A stretch of 13,240 bases of DNA. Source: DAOSCP01 sp035379625. GTDB taxonomy: Bacteria > Bacteroidota > Ignavibacteria > Ignavibacteriales > DAOSCP01. The notes beneath the pieces are model-generated. The model had not been told where the DNA came from. It saw only the letters and a list, made by a program, of their open reading frames with translations, and ran no database searches. This document shows positions 1-8,357 of the stretch, piece by piece (positions within the stretch are counted from its first letter, which is position 1; the number at the start of each line of letters is the position of its first letter). The stretch covers positions 1 to 13,240 of the forward strand of contig DAOSVM010000051.1 of the NCBI GenBank assembly GCA_035379625.1. The letters are read 5' to 3'. Made by a program: the position numbers and the translations under genes.

Positions 1-1287
1 GGGAAATTCTTACAAACTCTTTCAATTCTGTTAATATTCTCAATTTATATTTTTATTTTTAGAAAAAAAATTTATAGCAATAATTTATTGCTTTTAATGA
101 TATCTATAATTATTTTATTAATTTCTCTTCAAACATATTTTATTACTGAGGCACGTCTATCAAGTTCATTTAAATATTTAATTTTTATACCTGTAGCATC
201 AATGCTTTTAACCATTTTATTTGATTCACGAGTTGGTTTTTATAGTACAGTGATTATTTCTATTATTCAAAGTGGTTTACGAGGTAATGATTATTATTTT
301 CTTGTAACTTCGATATTTACTGGAGCACTGAGTGTTTATACAGTAAGAAATATTATAAACAGAAAACAAATATTTCGTTCATTTTTCTTTATTTTATTAG
401 GCTATTTTGTTTCAATAGTTGCTGTATCATTGCAAAGGCAAGACACATATGAAATTATTCGTGATAATATAATTTTTGCTTTTACCAATTCACTTTTAAG
501 CCCAATATTAACATATGGTTTAACAATATTTTTTGAAAGAATTTTTAATATAACTACAGACTTAACATATCTAGAATTAAGTGATTTTACAAATCCCGGT
601 TTAAAAGAAATACAGACAGATGCGCCGGGCACATTTATGCATTCGCTTGTTTTGAGCTCAATGGTTGAATTAGCAGCAGAAAAGATTAATGCTAATCCGT
701 TACTTGCAAAGGTTGGAGCATTATATCACGACATAGGAAAAACATTCATACCACAATATTTTATTGAAAATCAAACAAGCACTGATAATATTCATGATAA
801 TCTTGATCCTTATGAAAGTGCTAAAATTCTACGTGCACATGTTGAACAAGGAATAAAAAAAGCTGAAACATTAAATCTTCCGCAAAGTATAATTGATTTT
901 ATTCCAATGCATCACGGTACAATGATTATGAAGTTTTTCTATGAAAAAGCCAAACAACTTTATCCAGATAAAGTTATTAATGAAGAAGATTTTAGATACA
1001 ATGGGCCTAAACCAAACACTAAAGAAACTGCTATTCTTATGCTTGCTGATGCTTGTGAATCAACTACACGTTCATTAAAAGAAAAAAACGAAGAAATTAT
1101 TCGAAATGTTGTTGAAAATATCTTTAAATTAAGAATAGATGATGGTCAGTTAGATGAATCTCCTTTAACTTTTTCGGAAATAAAAATTGTAAAAGAAGTT
1201 TTTATTTCTTGTTTAGTAGGTCAAAACCATAAGAGAATTGAATATCCTCATCAAAAAGAAATTCAACAACCTAATTTAAAAGTATGA
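1..1287 (+). CDS. PgpH-like 7TM-HD phosphodiesterase, 5'-truncated by window edge
   Basis: The frame is open from base 1, so the TTG/ATG codons near 88-100 are internal and the true start lies upstream; 428 residues are visible. The first half is a run of hydrophobic segments, as in the 7TM part of 7TM-HD proteins. The second half is a cytoplasmic HD domain with the family's metal ligands: an early His in GTFMHSL, the HDIG-type motif YHDIGKT, a second HHGT motif, and the Asp of LMLADACES. The segment FRYNGPKPNTKE is also typical. Characterised PgpH proteins hydrolyse cyclic di-AMP to pApA at the membrane; that substrate is inferred from family, not shown here. The extracellular sensor domain expected in the N-terminal half is outside the window. 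The stop codon overlaps the xerD start by 4 nt (ATGA), so the two are probably translationally coupled. Confidence 0.9.
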   Translation, partial: GKFLQTLSILLIFSIYIFIFRKKIYSNNLLLLMISIIILLISLQTYFITEARLSSSFKYLIFIPVASMLLTILFDSRVGFYSTVIISIIQSGLRGNDYYFLVTSIFTGALSVYTVRNIINRKQIFRSFFFILLGYFVSIVAVSLQRQDTYEIIRDNIIFAFTNSLLSPILTYGLTIFFERIFNITTDLTYLELSDFTNPGLKEIQTDAPGTFMHSLVLSSMVELAAEKINANPLLAKVGALYHDIGKTFIPQYFIENQTSTDNIHDNLDPYESAKILRAHVEQGIKKAETLNLPQSIIDFIPMHHGTMIMKFFYEKAKQLYPDKVINEEDFRYNGPKPNTKETAILMLADACESTTRSLKEKNEEIIRNVVENIFKLRIDDGQLDESPLTFSEIKIVKEVFISCLVGQNHKRIEYPHQKEIQQPNLKV

Positions 1288-2189
1288 ATAAAGATGTTTT
1301 TTTTGATGGACTATTGACTGATTATTTATACGTACTACAGTTTGAAAGAAATTTATCTCAAAACACTATAAATTCATATAAGTCTGATTTATTGCAATTT
1401 AAAGAATATTTAATAGAAAATCATATTACTGATCTTTCAGAAGTAGATGTTCAACTTATAAATAAAAATTTATATGAGATAAGAGAAAAAAAAATTAAAG
1501 TTACATCATTTGCTAGATATATTTCTTCCTTACGTGGTTTTTTCAACTTTTTAGAAGCAAATGAATATATTAAAACCAATCCTTTTGATAAAATTGAAGG
1601 TCCAAAGTTAAGTAGAGATATTCCCACAGTTTTAACTGTCGAAGAAGTTGATAAAATTTTAACTACTATTCCCGAAACAAAGTTTGGTATTCGTGATAGG
1701 GCTATAATTGAAGTAATGTATTCTTCTGGTTTACGCATATCCGAAGTTATAAATTTAAAAACAAATGACTTGTATATGGATGCAGAAATTTTAAAAGTTT
1801 TAGGAAAAGGGAATAAAGAAAGACTTGTTCCAATTGGTAGTAGTGCTATTATGTGGTTAAAACGGTATTTTGATGAAATTAGACCTTTATTGTATAAACC
1901 AAATAAAAGTTATAACATTGTTTTTTTGAATAAATTTGGCGGTAAGTTTTCACGTATGGGATTATGGAAAATTATTAATCAATATGCAAGACAGTCAAAA
2001 ATAAAAAAAAATATTCATCCGCATACATTCAGACATACATTTGCAACTCATTTATTGGAAGGAGGTGCCGATTTAAGAGCTGTGCAAGAAATGCTCGGTC
2101 ATGCTGATATTTCTACTACTCAAATTTACACACATATCTCAAAAGACTATTTAATCCAAATTCATCACCAATTTCATCCAAGAGGATAA
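1284..2189 (+). CDS. xerD: Tyrosine recombinase XerD/XerC type
   Basis: This is a 301-residue protein of normal Xer length. An N-terminal SAM-like core-binding domain (about residues 8-95) is followed by the catalytic domain (about 115-300). All catalytic residues are visible: Arg151 (SGLRISEV), Lys175 (GKGNKERLVP), His247 and Arg250 (HTFRH), His273 (LGHADIS) and the nucleophile Tyr282 (QIYTH). Their spacing matches E. coli XerD. Xer proteins act as a tetramer at dif to resolve chromosome dimers, and some mobile elements borrow them. I favour XerD over XerC or a phage integrase because of the TTQIYTH C-terminus and the housekeeping context, but a XerC role cannot be excluded. It starts inside the stop of the 7TM-HD gene, has no clear Shine-Dalgarno, and ends directly against comEC (TAAATG). 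Confidence 0.93.
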   Translation: MNKDVFFDGLLTDYLYVLQFERNLSQNTINSYKSDLLQFKEYLIENHITDLSEVDVQLINKNLYEIREKKIKVTSFARYISSLRGFFNFLEANEYIKTNPFDKIEGPKLSRDIPTVLTVEEVDKILTTIPETKFGIRDRAIIEVMYSSGLRISEVINLKTNDLYMDAEILKVLGKGNKERLVPIGSSAIMWLKRYFDEIRPLLYKPNKSYNIVFLNKFGGKFSRMGLWKIINQYARQSKIKKNIHPHTFRHTFATHLLEGGADLRAVQEMLGHADISTTQIYTHISKDYLIQIHHQFHPRG

Positions 2190-4220
2190 ATGGTTGATAT
2201 ATTAAATAAATACAAAGCTATTTGTGTTGCAATTTTTTGGATATTTGGAATTATTTTAGGAAATATTTTAACTAATTCTAGCTACATTATTCTAATTTTG
2301 GGTTTCATTTTAGCATTTTTAATTGGTGTTTTTTTCCTTTGGATAAAGAAAAAATATATATCATTTTCTTTTCTTTTAATGGCAGTATTTTTCCTTGCTT
2401 TTGCATATTCAATTCTATATTATATAAATAATTTTTCAAAATTACCATTCAAAAATGATAAGCTTACGCTTATAGGTGAAGTAAATAACATCGATTTATC
2501 AAGTTCAAAAAAAATTAAACAATTTGACATAAATTCAGAGCAAATTATTGTTGATAATAAAATTTTTAATATTAAAAGAAAATTTTTAGTTAAGATTTAT
2601 AATCTTAATAAAGATATTGAGTTAAAAATTGGCAATAAAATCAAAATTGAAGGTAAAATAAATAATTTTGTGAAATTAAATTATCCAGGTGAATTTGATA
2701 AACAACTTTATTTAAATTCCAATGGTTATTTTGCTGAATTTACTTCAAATTTTGGTAAAAATTCCTTTAATATTATTTCTGATGATAAAAATTTAATTTT
2801 TGATGCAATTTATCAATTAAGAGTGCAAATATTCAATTATTTTGATGAAAATTTATCTGATTTAAGCTCACAACTCTTAAAAGCACTATTTTTGTCATAT
2901 AAAAATGAAATTTCTAATGAAATTAAAGAAAGTTTTATAAATACTGGGACTATTCACGTTTTAGCTGTTTCTGGTTTGCACGTAGGTTATGTTTATTTGA
3001 TATTTTTAATTTTATTTTCTTTCGCTAACAAACATTTGAGAACTATTCTAATTATTTCTGGATTATTTTTATTTATGTTTGTTTCTGGTAATACACCATC
3101 TGTGCAAAGAGCTGTTATAATGTTAACAGTTTATTTAATAGCAAAACTTACAAAAAGGGATACAAATATTTTTAATGCGTTATTTATTGCTGCAATTATT
3201 ATATTATTTATCCATCCATTCGAAATATTAAATGCTGGTTTTCAATTATCATTTTTAGCTGTATTTTCAATCGCAATATTTTTGCCTATTTTCAACAACT
3301 GGATTTATAAACTATATATAAAAAATACAATTCTCAAATATTTGATAACTTATTGTGCTGTAACAATATCTGCGCAGCTTTTAGTGATGCCAGTTGTTAT
3401 CTTTTATTTTCATAAATTTTCTGTTATTTCTTTATTTGCTAACTTAATTATTGTTCCATTAATTGGACTGATTGTTTCATCTGGGATGGTAATGCTTTTT
3501 ATATTCTTTTTACCCAAACTAATAATTGGCGCAATTGCTCATTTAATTTTGGGCTTAACCAATATCGTATTTTTAATAAATTATTATCTTGGGAATTTAA
3601 CATTTTCATATATTTATATAAATAATTTTACAATAACAAATATAATCTTTTATTACATAATTATCATTTTATTTTTTATAAGATTAAATTTTAGAAAAAA
3701 ATATTATTATGCTACTCTTGCTATTCTGTTGATATTTACAATATTCTACGATTTTCAACCTAATTATAGTTTCCAAATTGATTTATTTCAGAAAGAAAAC
3801 TCTTATATTTGGCTCGGACAGTATAAGCATAATAATGAGATAAAACTACTTTATGCAGATGCTCCACACAACATTGAGAAACTATCACGGCATTTAGTTG
3901 CCATGCTAAAATATTATAATATTAATAAAATAGATTATTTAGTGTTGAGTGAAGTTAATTTGAAAACAATAAAATTTGTTCAAAATTTGCAAAATAATAA
4001 ATTATATATTAATAAAATATTAGTTCCAAATATAAACCAAACTATAAATGAGAATAATTTTATTAGAATTACGGATGAAAAAAGATTGAAATTAGGTAAT
4101 CAATTATTTATCTTAAAATTTGATGGTAATAAATTGAGATTACACAATAAAATATTAGAACAAAAAATATATGATGATTATAAAAAACAAAAATTAGTAT
4201 ACAAAAATATACTTTTATAA
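2190..4220 (+). CDS. comEC: ComEC/Rec2-type DNA uptake channel with degenerate C-terminal MBL region
   Basis: This 676-residue polytopic inner-membrane protein is expected to carry single-stranded DNA into the cytoplasm during natural transformation. Hydrophobic N-terminal segments come first. A DUF4131/OB-fold-like part follows (about residues 85-180), ending in the typical NYPGEFDKQLYL. The Competence domain carries HVLAVSGLHVG (about 255-265), a SVQRAVIM motif and NAGFQLSFLAVFSIA, with many transmembrane helices to about residue 525. The last 150 residues align in position with the metallo-beta-lactamase-like domain of long ComEC proteins. The usual THPHxDH-type metal motif is absent, and residues 582-590 read DYLVLSEVN where that motif is expected. 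A good Shine-Dalgarno (AGAGG, 2181-2185) precedes the ATG. The gene directly follows xerD with no gap. The channel call is firm; loss of the hydrolase is inference. Confidence 0.92.
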   Translation: MVDILNKYKAICVAIFWIFGIILGNILTNSSYIILILGFILAFLIGVFFLWIKKKYISFSFLLMAVFFLAFAYSILYYINNFSKLPFKNDKLTLIGEVNNIDLSSSKKIKQFDINSEQIIVDNKIFNIKRKFLVKIYNLNKDIELKIGNKIKIEGKINNFVKLNYPGEFDKQLYLNSNGYFAEFTSNFGKNSFNIISDDKNLIFDAIYQLRVQIFNYFDENLSDLSSQLLKALFLSYKNEISNEIKESFINTGTIHVLAVSGLHVGYVYLIFLILFSFANKHLRTILIISGLFLFMFVSGNTPSVQRAVIMLTVYLIAKLTKRDTNIFNALFIAAIIILFIHPFEILNAGFQLSFLAVFSIAIFLPIFNNWIYKLYIKNTILKYLITYCAVTISAQLLVMPVVIFYFHKFSVISLFANLIIVPLIGLIVSSGMVMLFIFFLPKLIIGAIAHLILGLTNIVFLINYYLGNLTFSYIYINNFTITNIIFYYIIIILFFIRLNFRKKYYYATLAILLIFTIFYDFQPNYSFQIDLFQKENSYIWLGQYKHNNEIKLLYADAPHNIEKLSRHLVAMLKYYNINKIDYLVLSEVNLKTIKFVQNLQNNKLYINKILVPNINQTINENNFIRITDEKRLKLGNQLFILKFDGNKLRLHNKILEQKIYDDYKKQKLVYKNILL

Positions 4221-4354
4221 AAAAATAATAGAAAAAATATAATTAGTTAATAATAATCGGTAAAAAGAAAATAAATCTACAAAAAAATAGAATTTAATAT
4301 TAGTTCATTATAAAAAACTTTTTGAGTTTATTTGAATTTTTTTTACCTTTTTCT
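4221..4354. other. A+T-rich non-coding spacer downstream of comEC
   Basis: This stretch is rich in A and T homopolymer runs and holds no open frame that looks coding. I see no hairpin with a T-tract that would make a convincing intrinsic terminator for comEC. It leads directly into the GC-rich palindromic element. Confidence 0.6.
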
Positions 4355-4378
4355 TTCGGATAAAGAGGTATAGTTTTT

Positions 4379-4396
4379 GCGGGCCCTACGGCCCGC
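4379..4396. repeat. 7-bp GC hairpin in copy 1
   Basis: GCGGGCC (4379-4385) pairs perfectly with GGCCCGC (4390-4396) around the loop CTAC. On the minus strand it is followed by an A run rather than T, and on the plus strand by the next hairpin, so it is not a canonical terminator in either direction. Confidence 0.85.
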
Positions 4397-4397
4397 T

Positions 4398-4426
4398 GCC
4401 CATGTGCGGCGGCGCCGCACATGGGC
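4398..4426. repeat. 13-bp perfect GC-rich hairpin in copy 1
   Basis: GCCCATGTGCGGC (4398-4410) pairs perfectly with GCCGCACATGGGC (4414-4426) around the loop GGC. One T separates it from the 7-bp hairpin. The equivalent hairpin of copy 2 (12793-12821) has the same stem length and a 3-nt loop, but a mostly different stem sequence. Confidence 0.9.
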
Positions 4427-4496
4427 CTAAGCTTATACTGTCCGAGCTATAGAATAATTTTGTATTTTGAAATTAATTTAAGTTGTTAAATATTGC

Positions 4497-4501
4497 TAAG
4501 G
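4497..4501 (+). promoter_or_regulatory. Ribosome binding site deciding the TTG start of yigZ
   Basis: TAAGG sits seven bases before the TTG at 4509. An in-frame TAA at 4497-4499 overlaps it, so no earlier start is possible. The family's N-terminal strand begins right after the TTG. Confidence 0.55.
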
Positions 4502-4508
4502 TTGTAAA

Positions 4509-5120
4509 TTGGAAAAAATACTAACAGTTGCTAAAGTTTATAAAGAAATTTATAAAGAAAAAGGTTCTAGTTTTATTGCACATCTTTTCCCACTAAATGA
4601 TATTGAAGACTATAAAGAAATTTTAAACAATTTGAAAAAAGAATATTATGATGCCACTCACCATTGTTATGCATTAAAATTTGGGAATGAATTTAAGTAT
4701 TCTGATGATGGAGAACCAAATGGTACAGCTGGAATTAGAATTTTAAACGCAATTGAACATTATAATTTAGATAACGTTTTTTTAGTTGTTGTTAGATATT
4801 TTGGTGGTGTAAAATTAGGTGTAGGAGGATTAGGTAAAGCTTATTATGAAGCATCTGAGATGGTTATTCAAACTGCAGAAATTATTGAAAAGTATGCTTA
4901 TAAAACTTTTCAAGTTGAATTTTCATTTGATGATACAAGTAAAATATATCATAAAATAAATCAATTAAATGGTAACATCCTGAATACCAATTATACTGAA
5001 GATAAAATTATAATTGATTTTGAAATACTTTATTCATATGCCGATAAGGTTAATTATATTTTTGAAGATATGATTTATAAAATTAAAATAAATAACAATA
5101 ACACTATAATTTATAAATAA
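4509..5120 (+). CDS. yigZ: YigZ/IMPACT (UPF0029) family protein
   Basis: This 203-residue protein is the family's usual length (E. coli YigZ is about 205). The N-terminal IMPACT/UPF0029 domain shows its signatures: the DATHHCYAL segment, YSDDGEPNGTAGIRIL, and VVVRYFGGVKLGVGGLGKAY. The C-terminal 70 residues fit the small ferredoxin-like DUF1949-type domain. The biochemical role of the bacterial family is poorly settled. The eukaryotic IMPACT/Yih1 relative binds Gcn1 and modulates translational stress signalling, but that cannot be carried over directly. Translation starts at a TTG codon, since an in-frame stop lies just upstream. The stop is two bases before the next gene, so the pair is probably co-transcribed. 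The palindromic element ends about 55 bp upstream and may overlap the promoter region. Confidence 0.9.
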   Translation: MEKILTVAKVYKEIYKEKGSSFIAHLFPLNDIEDYKEILNNLKKEYYDATHHCYALKFGNEFKYSDDGEPNGTAGIRILNAIEHYNLDNVFLVVVRYFGGVKLGVGGLGKAYYEASEMVIQTAEIIEKYAYKTFQVEFSFDDTSKIYHKINQLNGNILNTNYTEDKIIIDFEILYSYADKVNYIFEDMIYKIKINNNNTIIYK

Positions 5121-5122
5121 TT

Positions 5123-6298
5123 ATGATTGATAATATTAGAAACACGTTGAAAAATGTATCATTAAAAAATTTCTATATAAGGGAAAATTATATTGAAAAA
5201 GTTTCGGAGTTTATTAATGATGATTTGCCAATTTGGATAAAAGGAAATCCTTGGAATGGGAAAACAGTTTTGTTGTATCAAATTGCAAATAATCTTTTAA
5301 AACAGGGCATAAACGAAGATAATATTTTCTTTTGTTCTTTAAAATTTTCAAGAAACTACAATGTTTTTTTTACTTCTCAATTAAATGATTATTTTTATAA
5401 GTATTTTAATGATAAGCAGATAAAAGGCAAGATTTTTGTATTTATTGACGATGTAAGTGAACTTGTAGATTATCAAAACATTGTAAAAGTTCTACCAACC
5501 GAAAAATTTAAGCTAATCTTTACGTCTGATGTAGAAATTGTATTTGATGAGAGAATACATAAAATAGAATTATATCCACTTAGTTTTGTTGATTTTAGAA
5601 AAGATAAAAATAAATTAGATTTTATTCTGAGCAAATCTTGCTTGCCGATACTTAATATGCCAGAGTTAGAGATAAATTTTATAAAAGAAAATGTTCTCAA
5701 TCGCATAGTTTTCAATATAACACGAAAATACCAGATTAAAGATGGATTTTTACTAAAGTGGATTATTGAATTTTTGTCAAAAAATGTAGGTGAATATCTA
5801 ACAATAAAACGTATAAGAGATTTTTTTATTACAAATGGTTATAATGTCAATTTTGAAACAATACAAGATTATATTCAATTTTTAGTTAATGAAAATTACA
5901 TTTATAAAGTAGAAAAATACCAAACAGATGGAACGCTTATAAAAAATTATGTGAAATTATATCCATATGATAATATATTTGCATATACATATAATTTGCC
6001 AGTTGAAAAGAAATTGGAGCATATTTTATTAATTTATTTCAAAAGTTTAGGATTAGAAGTGTTTTCCGTAGCAATAAGAGGTGGAGATATTCCTTTGGTT
6101 GTTAGAAAAAATAATATGTTAGAATATTTTCAGATGATAGATAGTATAGATAATAGTAAGAGATTAAGTTTGTTATTAAATAATTTTAAAAAAATTAAAG
6201 ATTTTTACCCGAAATATTTTTTTACACTTGATACAGCAAAAATAGATAATATATTAGGAATAAAAAACATATTGCCAAATAATGTAAAATTATTTTAA
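5123..6298 (+). CDS. AAA_14/DUF4143-like ATPase with diverged C-terminal domain
   Basis: This 391-residue protein has an N-terminal P-loop ATPase. Walker A is GNPWNGKT (41-48), Walker B is IFVFIDD (104-110), and LIFTSD (131-136) lies where sensor 1 is expected. ELYPLSFVDF (149-158) is the hallmark that follows the ATPase core in AAA_14/DUF4143 proteins. A winged-helix region follows (about 205-275; KDGFLLKWIIEFLSKNVGEY, then LTIKRIRDFF, then ETIQDYIQFLVNENYIYKVEK). The C-terminal part (about 295-391) sits where relatives carry a restriction-endonuclease-like fold with EVDF and a later xVK. Here those positions read DIPLVV and YFQMID, so the acidic/Lys signature is missing. Physiological roles in this family are largely unknown, and I do not assign one. 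It begins two bases after yigZ, without a visible Shine-Dalgarno. Confidence 0.75.
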   Translation: MIDNIRNTLKNVSLKNFYIRENYIEKVSEFINDDLPIWIKGNPWNGKTVLLYQIANNLLKQGINEDNIFFCSLKFSRNYNVFFTSQLNDYFYKYFNDKQIKGKIFVFIDDVSELVDYQNIVKVLPTEKFKLIFTSDVEIVFDERIHKIELYPLSFVDFRKDKNKLDFILSKSCLPILNMPELEINFIKENVLNRIVFNITRKYQIKDGFLLKWIIEFLSKNVGEYLTIKRIRDFFITNGYNVNFETIQDYIQFLVNENYIYKVEKYQTDGTLIKNYVKLYPYDNIFAYTYNLPVEKKLEHILLIYFKSLGLEVFSVAIRGGDIPLVVRKNNMLEYFQMIDSIDNSKRLSLLLNNFKKIKDFYPKYFFTLDTAKIDNILGIKNILPNNVKLF

Positions 6299-6305
6299 AA
6301 AATAG

Positions 6306-6324
6306 TATTTTTGTTGTAACTTTG
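6306..6324 (+). promoter_or_regulatory. Candidate promoter: two overlapping-scale TAnnTTTG boxes before transketolase
   Basis: TATTTTTG (6306-6313) and TAACTTTG (6317-6324) each match the TAnnTTTG -7 consensus of Bacteroidota promoters and lie 35-53 bp before the transketolase start. I do not see a good TTTG -33 element at the expected spacing. The call rests on the -7 boxes alone, in A+T-rich DNA where such matches arise by chance. Confidence 0.35.
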
Positions 6325-6358
6325 TAAACTTTAATAAAAAAAAATTTTAGGTGAAATT

Positions 6359-8356
6359 ATGCAATGTATTGATGAATTATCAGTAAATACTATACGATTA
6401 TTAGCAGTAGATGGAGTACAAAAAGCAAACTCAGGGCATCCAGGAATGCCAATGGCTTGTGCACCTATAGCACATTTTTTATATACACAAATTATGAAAC
6501 ATAATCCAGAAAATTCAAAATGGATAAACAGAGATAGGTTTATTTTATCGGCTGGCCACGGTAGTATGCTGTTGTATTCAATATTGCATTTGAGTGGTTA
6601 TAAAGTAAGCATAGAAGATTTACAAAATTTTAGGCAGTGGGGAAGTAACACACCGGGGCATCCTGAATATAATTTTACTGATGGAGTTGAAACAACAACT
6701 GGTCCATTAGGTCAAGGTATAGCTAATGGAGTTGGTATGGCTATAGCTGAAAAACATCTTGCTGCAAGATTTAACAAAGATGATATAATGTTATTTGATC
6801 ACAAAATTTATATGCTTGCAGGAGATGGTTGCTTAATGGAAGGAATTTCTCATGAGGCTTGTTCTCTTGCTGGTCACTTAAAATTGGATAATTTAGTATT
6901 AATTTATGACAACAATACAATAACTATTGAAGGGCATACTGATATTGCTTGTAGTGATGATGTTGAAAAAAGATTTGAAGCTTATGGATGGAATGTATTA
7001 AAAGTTGCTGATGTAAATAATTTTGATGATTTATTTGAAAAATTAAAATTAGCAAAAGAAAATACAGGGAAACCGGTTATTGTAATTGTTAATACTGTAA
7101 TAGGTTATGGTAGCCCCAATAAAAAGAATACACACGAAGTTCATGGATCTCCTTTAGGAAATGAGGAAGTTAAATTAACAAAAGAATTTTTTGGTTTTCC
7201 AACGGATAAAACATTTTATGTACCTGATGACGTTAAACAACATTACGAAGAAATAAAAAAACAAAATATCGAAGAGTATAATAATTGGTTGAAAAATTAC
7301 GAATTATATAAAGAAAAGTATCCTGAAGATTTTAAACTTTTAACAAATTTCTTTAATAATATTGTTAGTGATGAATGGATAAAGGATTTTCCAGAATTTG
7401 AAGCAAATAGTAAAGTTGCAACACGTGCAGCATCAGGGAAAGTATTAAATCATATTGCAAAATATATACCAAATTTAATAGGTGGTTCAGCGGATTTAGC
7501 GCCATCAACAAATACTTATATGAAAGAATTTGGTAGTTTTTTAGCAGGACAATATCAAAATCGCAATTTCCATTTTGGAATTAGAGAGCATGCTATGGGT
7601 TCGATATTAAATGGAATTGCAATGTATGGTGGATTAATTCCATTTGGAGCCACATTTTTTGTATTTAGCGATTATTTACGTCCAGTATTAAGAATTGCAG
7701 GCATTTCCCACATATCACCTAAATTTATTTTTACTCATGATAGCATTGGAGTAGGAGAAGACGGTCCAACTCACCAACCAATTGAACATTTAATGTCAAT
7801 TAGAGCAATACCAAATAATATTTTAATTCGCCCAGCTGATGGAAATGAAGTTATTTATGCTTACAAATACGCTTTAAGCGAAACTAAAAAGCCAGTTAGT
7901 ATTGTGTTGACAAGACAAAATGTTTTAAATATTGATAGAAATGTTTATGCATCTGCTGAAGGTTTGTTGAAAGGTGCTTATGTATTAAATCCAGAAGTTA
8001 AGGATTTTGATATAATTTTAATTGCAACAGGATCAGAAGTTCAATTAATAGTGGATGCAGAAAAGAAATTAGCTGAAAAAAATATCAAAACAAGATTGGT
8101 TAGCATGCCAAGTTTTGAAATCTTTGATATGCAATCTGATGAATATAAAGAAGAAGTTTTACCAAAAAATAAAACAAAACGTATTTCAGTAGAAGCAGGT
8201 ACAACATTTGGATGGTGTAAATATATTGGCACAGAAGGTATAGCAATTGGTATAGATAAATTTGGGGCTTCTGCGCCGGCAGATATAATTTTCAAAAATT
8301 ATGGACTAACTGTTGATAATATTGTCGAAAAAGCAACTAAATTGATGGAGAAATAA
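6359..8356 (+). CDS. tkt: Transketolase
   Basis: This 665-residue single-chain transketolase is full length. It transfers two-carbon ketol units between sugar phosphates in the non-oxidative pentose phosphate pathway, using thiamine diphosphate and a divalent metal, in the cytoplasm. The N-terminal PP domain has SGHPGMPM, LSAGHGSMLLY, TTGPLGQG and the ThDP motif GDGCLMEG (Asp156) with the paired Asn186 in YDNNTI. The Pyr domain has GIREHAMG, whose Glu410 corresponds to the catalytic cofactor-activating Glu, and the phosphate-binding region HDSIGVGEDGPTHQP. The C-terminal domain begins near residue 530 (ILIATGSEVQL). AGGTG (6349-6353) five bases before the ATG supports this start. It opens a run of closely spaced genes after a 60-bp gap, which is the likely promoter position. 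Confidence 0.97.
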   Translation: MQCIDELSVNTIRLLAVDGVQKANSGHPGMPMACAPIAHFLYTQIMKHNPENSKWINRDRFILSAGHGSMLLYSILHLSGYKVSIEDLQNFRQWGSNTPGHPEYNFTDGVETTTGPLGQGIANGVGMAIAEKHLAARFNKDDIMLFDHKIYMLAGDGCLMEGISHEACSLAGHLKLDNLVLIYDNNTITIEGHTDIACSDDVEKRFEAYGWNVLKVADVNNFDDLFEKLKLAKENTGKPVIVIVNTVIGYGSPNKKNTHEVHGSPLGNEEVKLTKEFFGFPTDKTFYVPDDVKQHYEEIKKQNIEEYNNWLKNYELYKEKYPEDFKLLTNFFNNIVSDEWIKDFPEFEANSKVATRAASGKVLNHIAKYIPNLIGGSADLAPSTNTYMKEFGSFLAGQYQNRNFHFGIREHAMGSILNGIAMYGGLIPFGATFFVFSDYLRPVLRIAGISHISPKFIFTHDSIGVGEDGPTHQPIEHLMSIRAIPNNILIRPADGNEVIYAYKYALSETKKPVSIVLTRQNVLNIDRNVYASAEGLLKGAYVLNPEVKDFDIILIATGSEVQLIVDAEKKLAEKNIKTRLVSMPSFEIFDMQSDEYKEEVLPKNKTKRISVEAGTTFGWCKYIGTEGIAIGIDKFGASAPADIIFKNYGLTVDNIVEKATKLMEK

Positions 8357-8357
8357 A

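Larger units (their letters stand above)
4355..4455 (-). repeat. Palindromic repeat element, copy 1 (short form)
   Basis: This is an abrupt GC-rich island in an A+T-rich spacer. Read on the minus strand it begins with GCTCGGACAGTATAAGC (4447 to 4431). That matches the left terminus of the element at 12770-12786 at 15 of 17 positions. It is followed by a 13-bp hairpin, a single A, and a second hairpin with a GCGGG/CCCGC base, in the same order as copy 2. Its far end (4355-4373; TTCGGA, then GGTATAG after six bases) resembles a degraded inverted version of the terminus. No protein is encoded. It lies between comEC and yigZ, ending about 55 bp before the yigZ start. I infer a non-autonomous repeat family; mobility is not shown. 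Confidence 0.7.

Noticed and set aside
4379..4426. Intrinsic terminator for comEC
   Set aside because: The hairpins are strong, but no T-tract follows on the plus strand and A residues follow on the minus strand. Roadblock or rho-assisted termination remains possible but is not shown.
5473..5715. Minus-strand open frame inside the ATPase gene (and similar short frames at 402-632, 1451-1738, 8041-8295, 11266-11541)
   Set aside because: They are shadows in the antisense of well-supported genes, without ribosome binding sites or recognisable domains.
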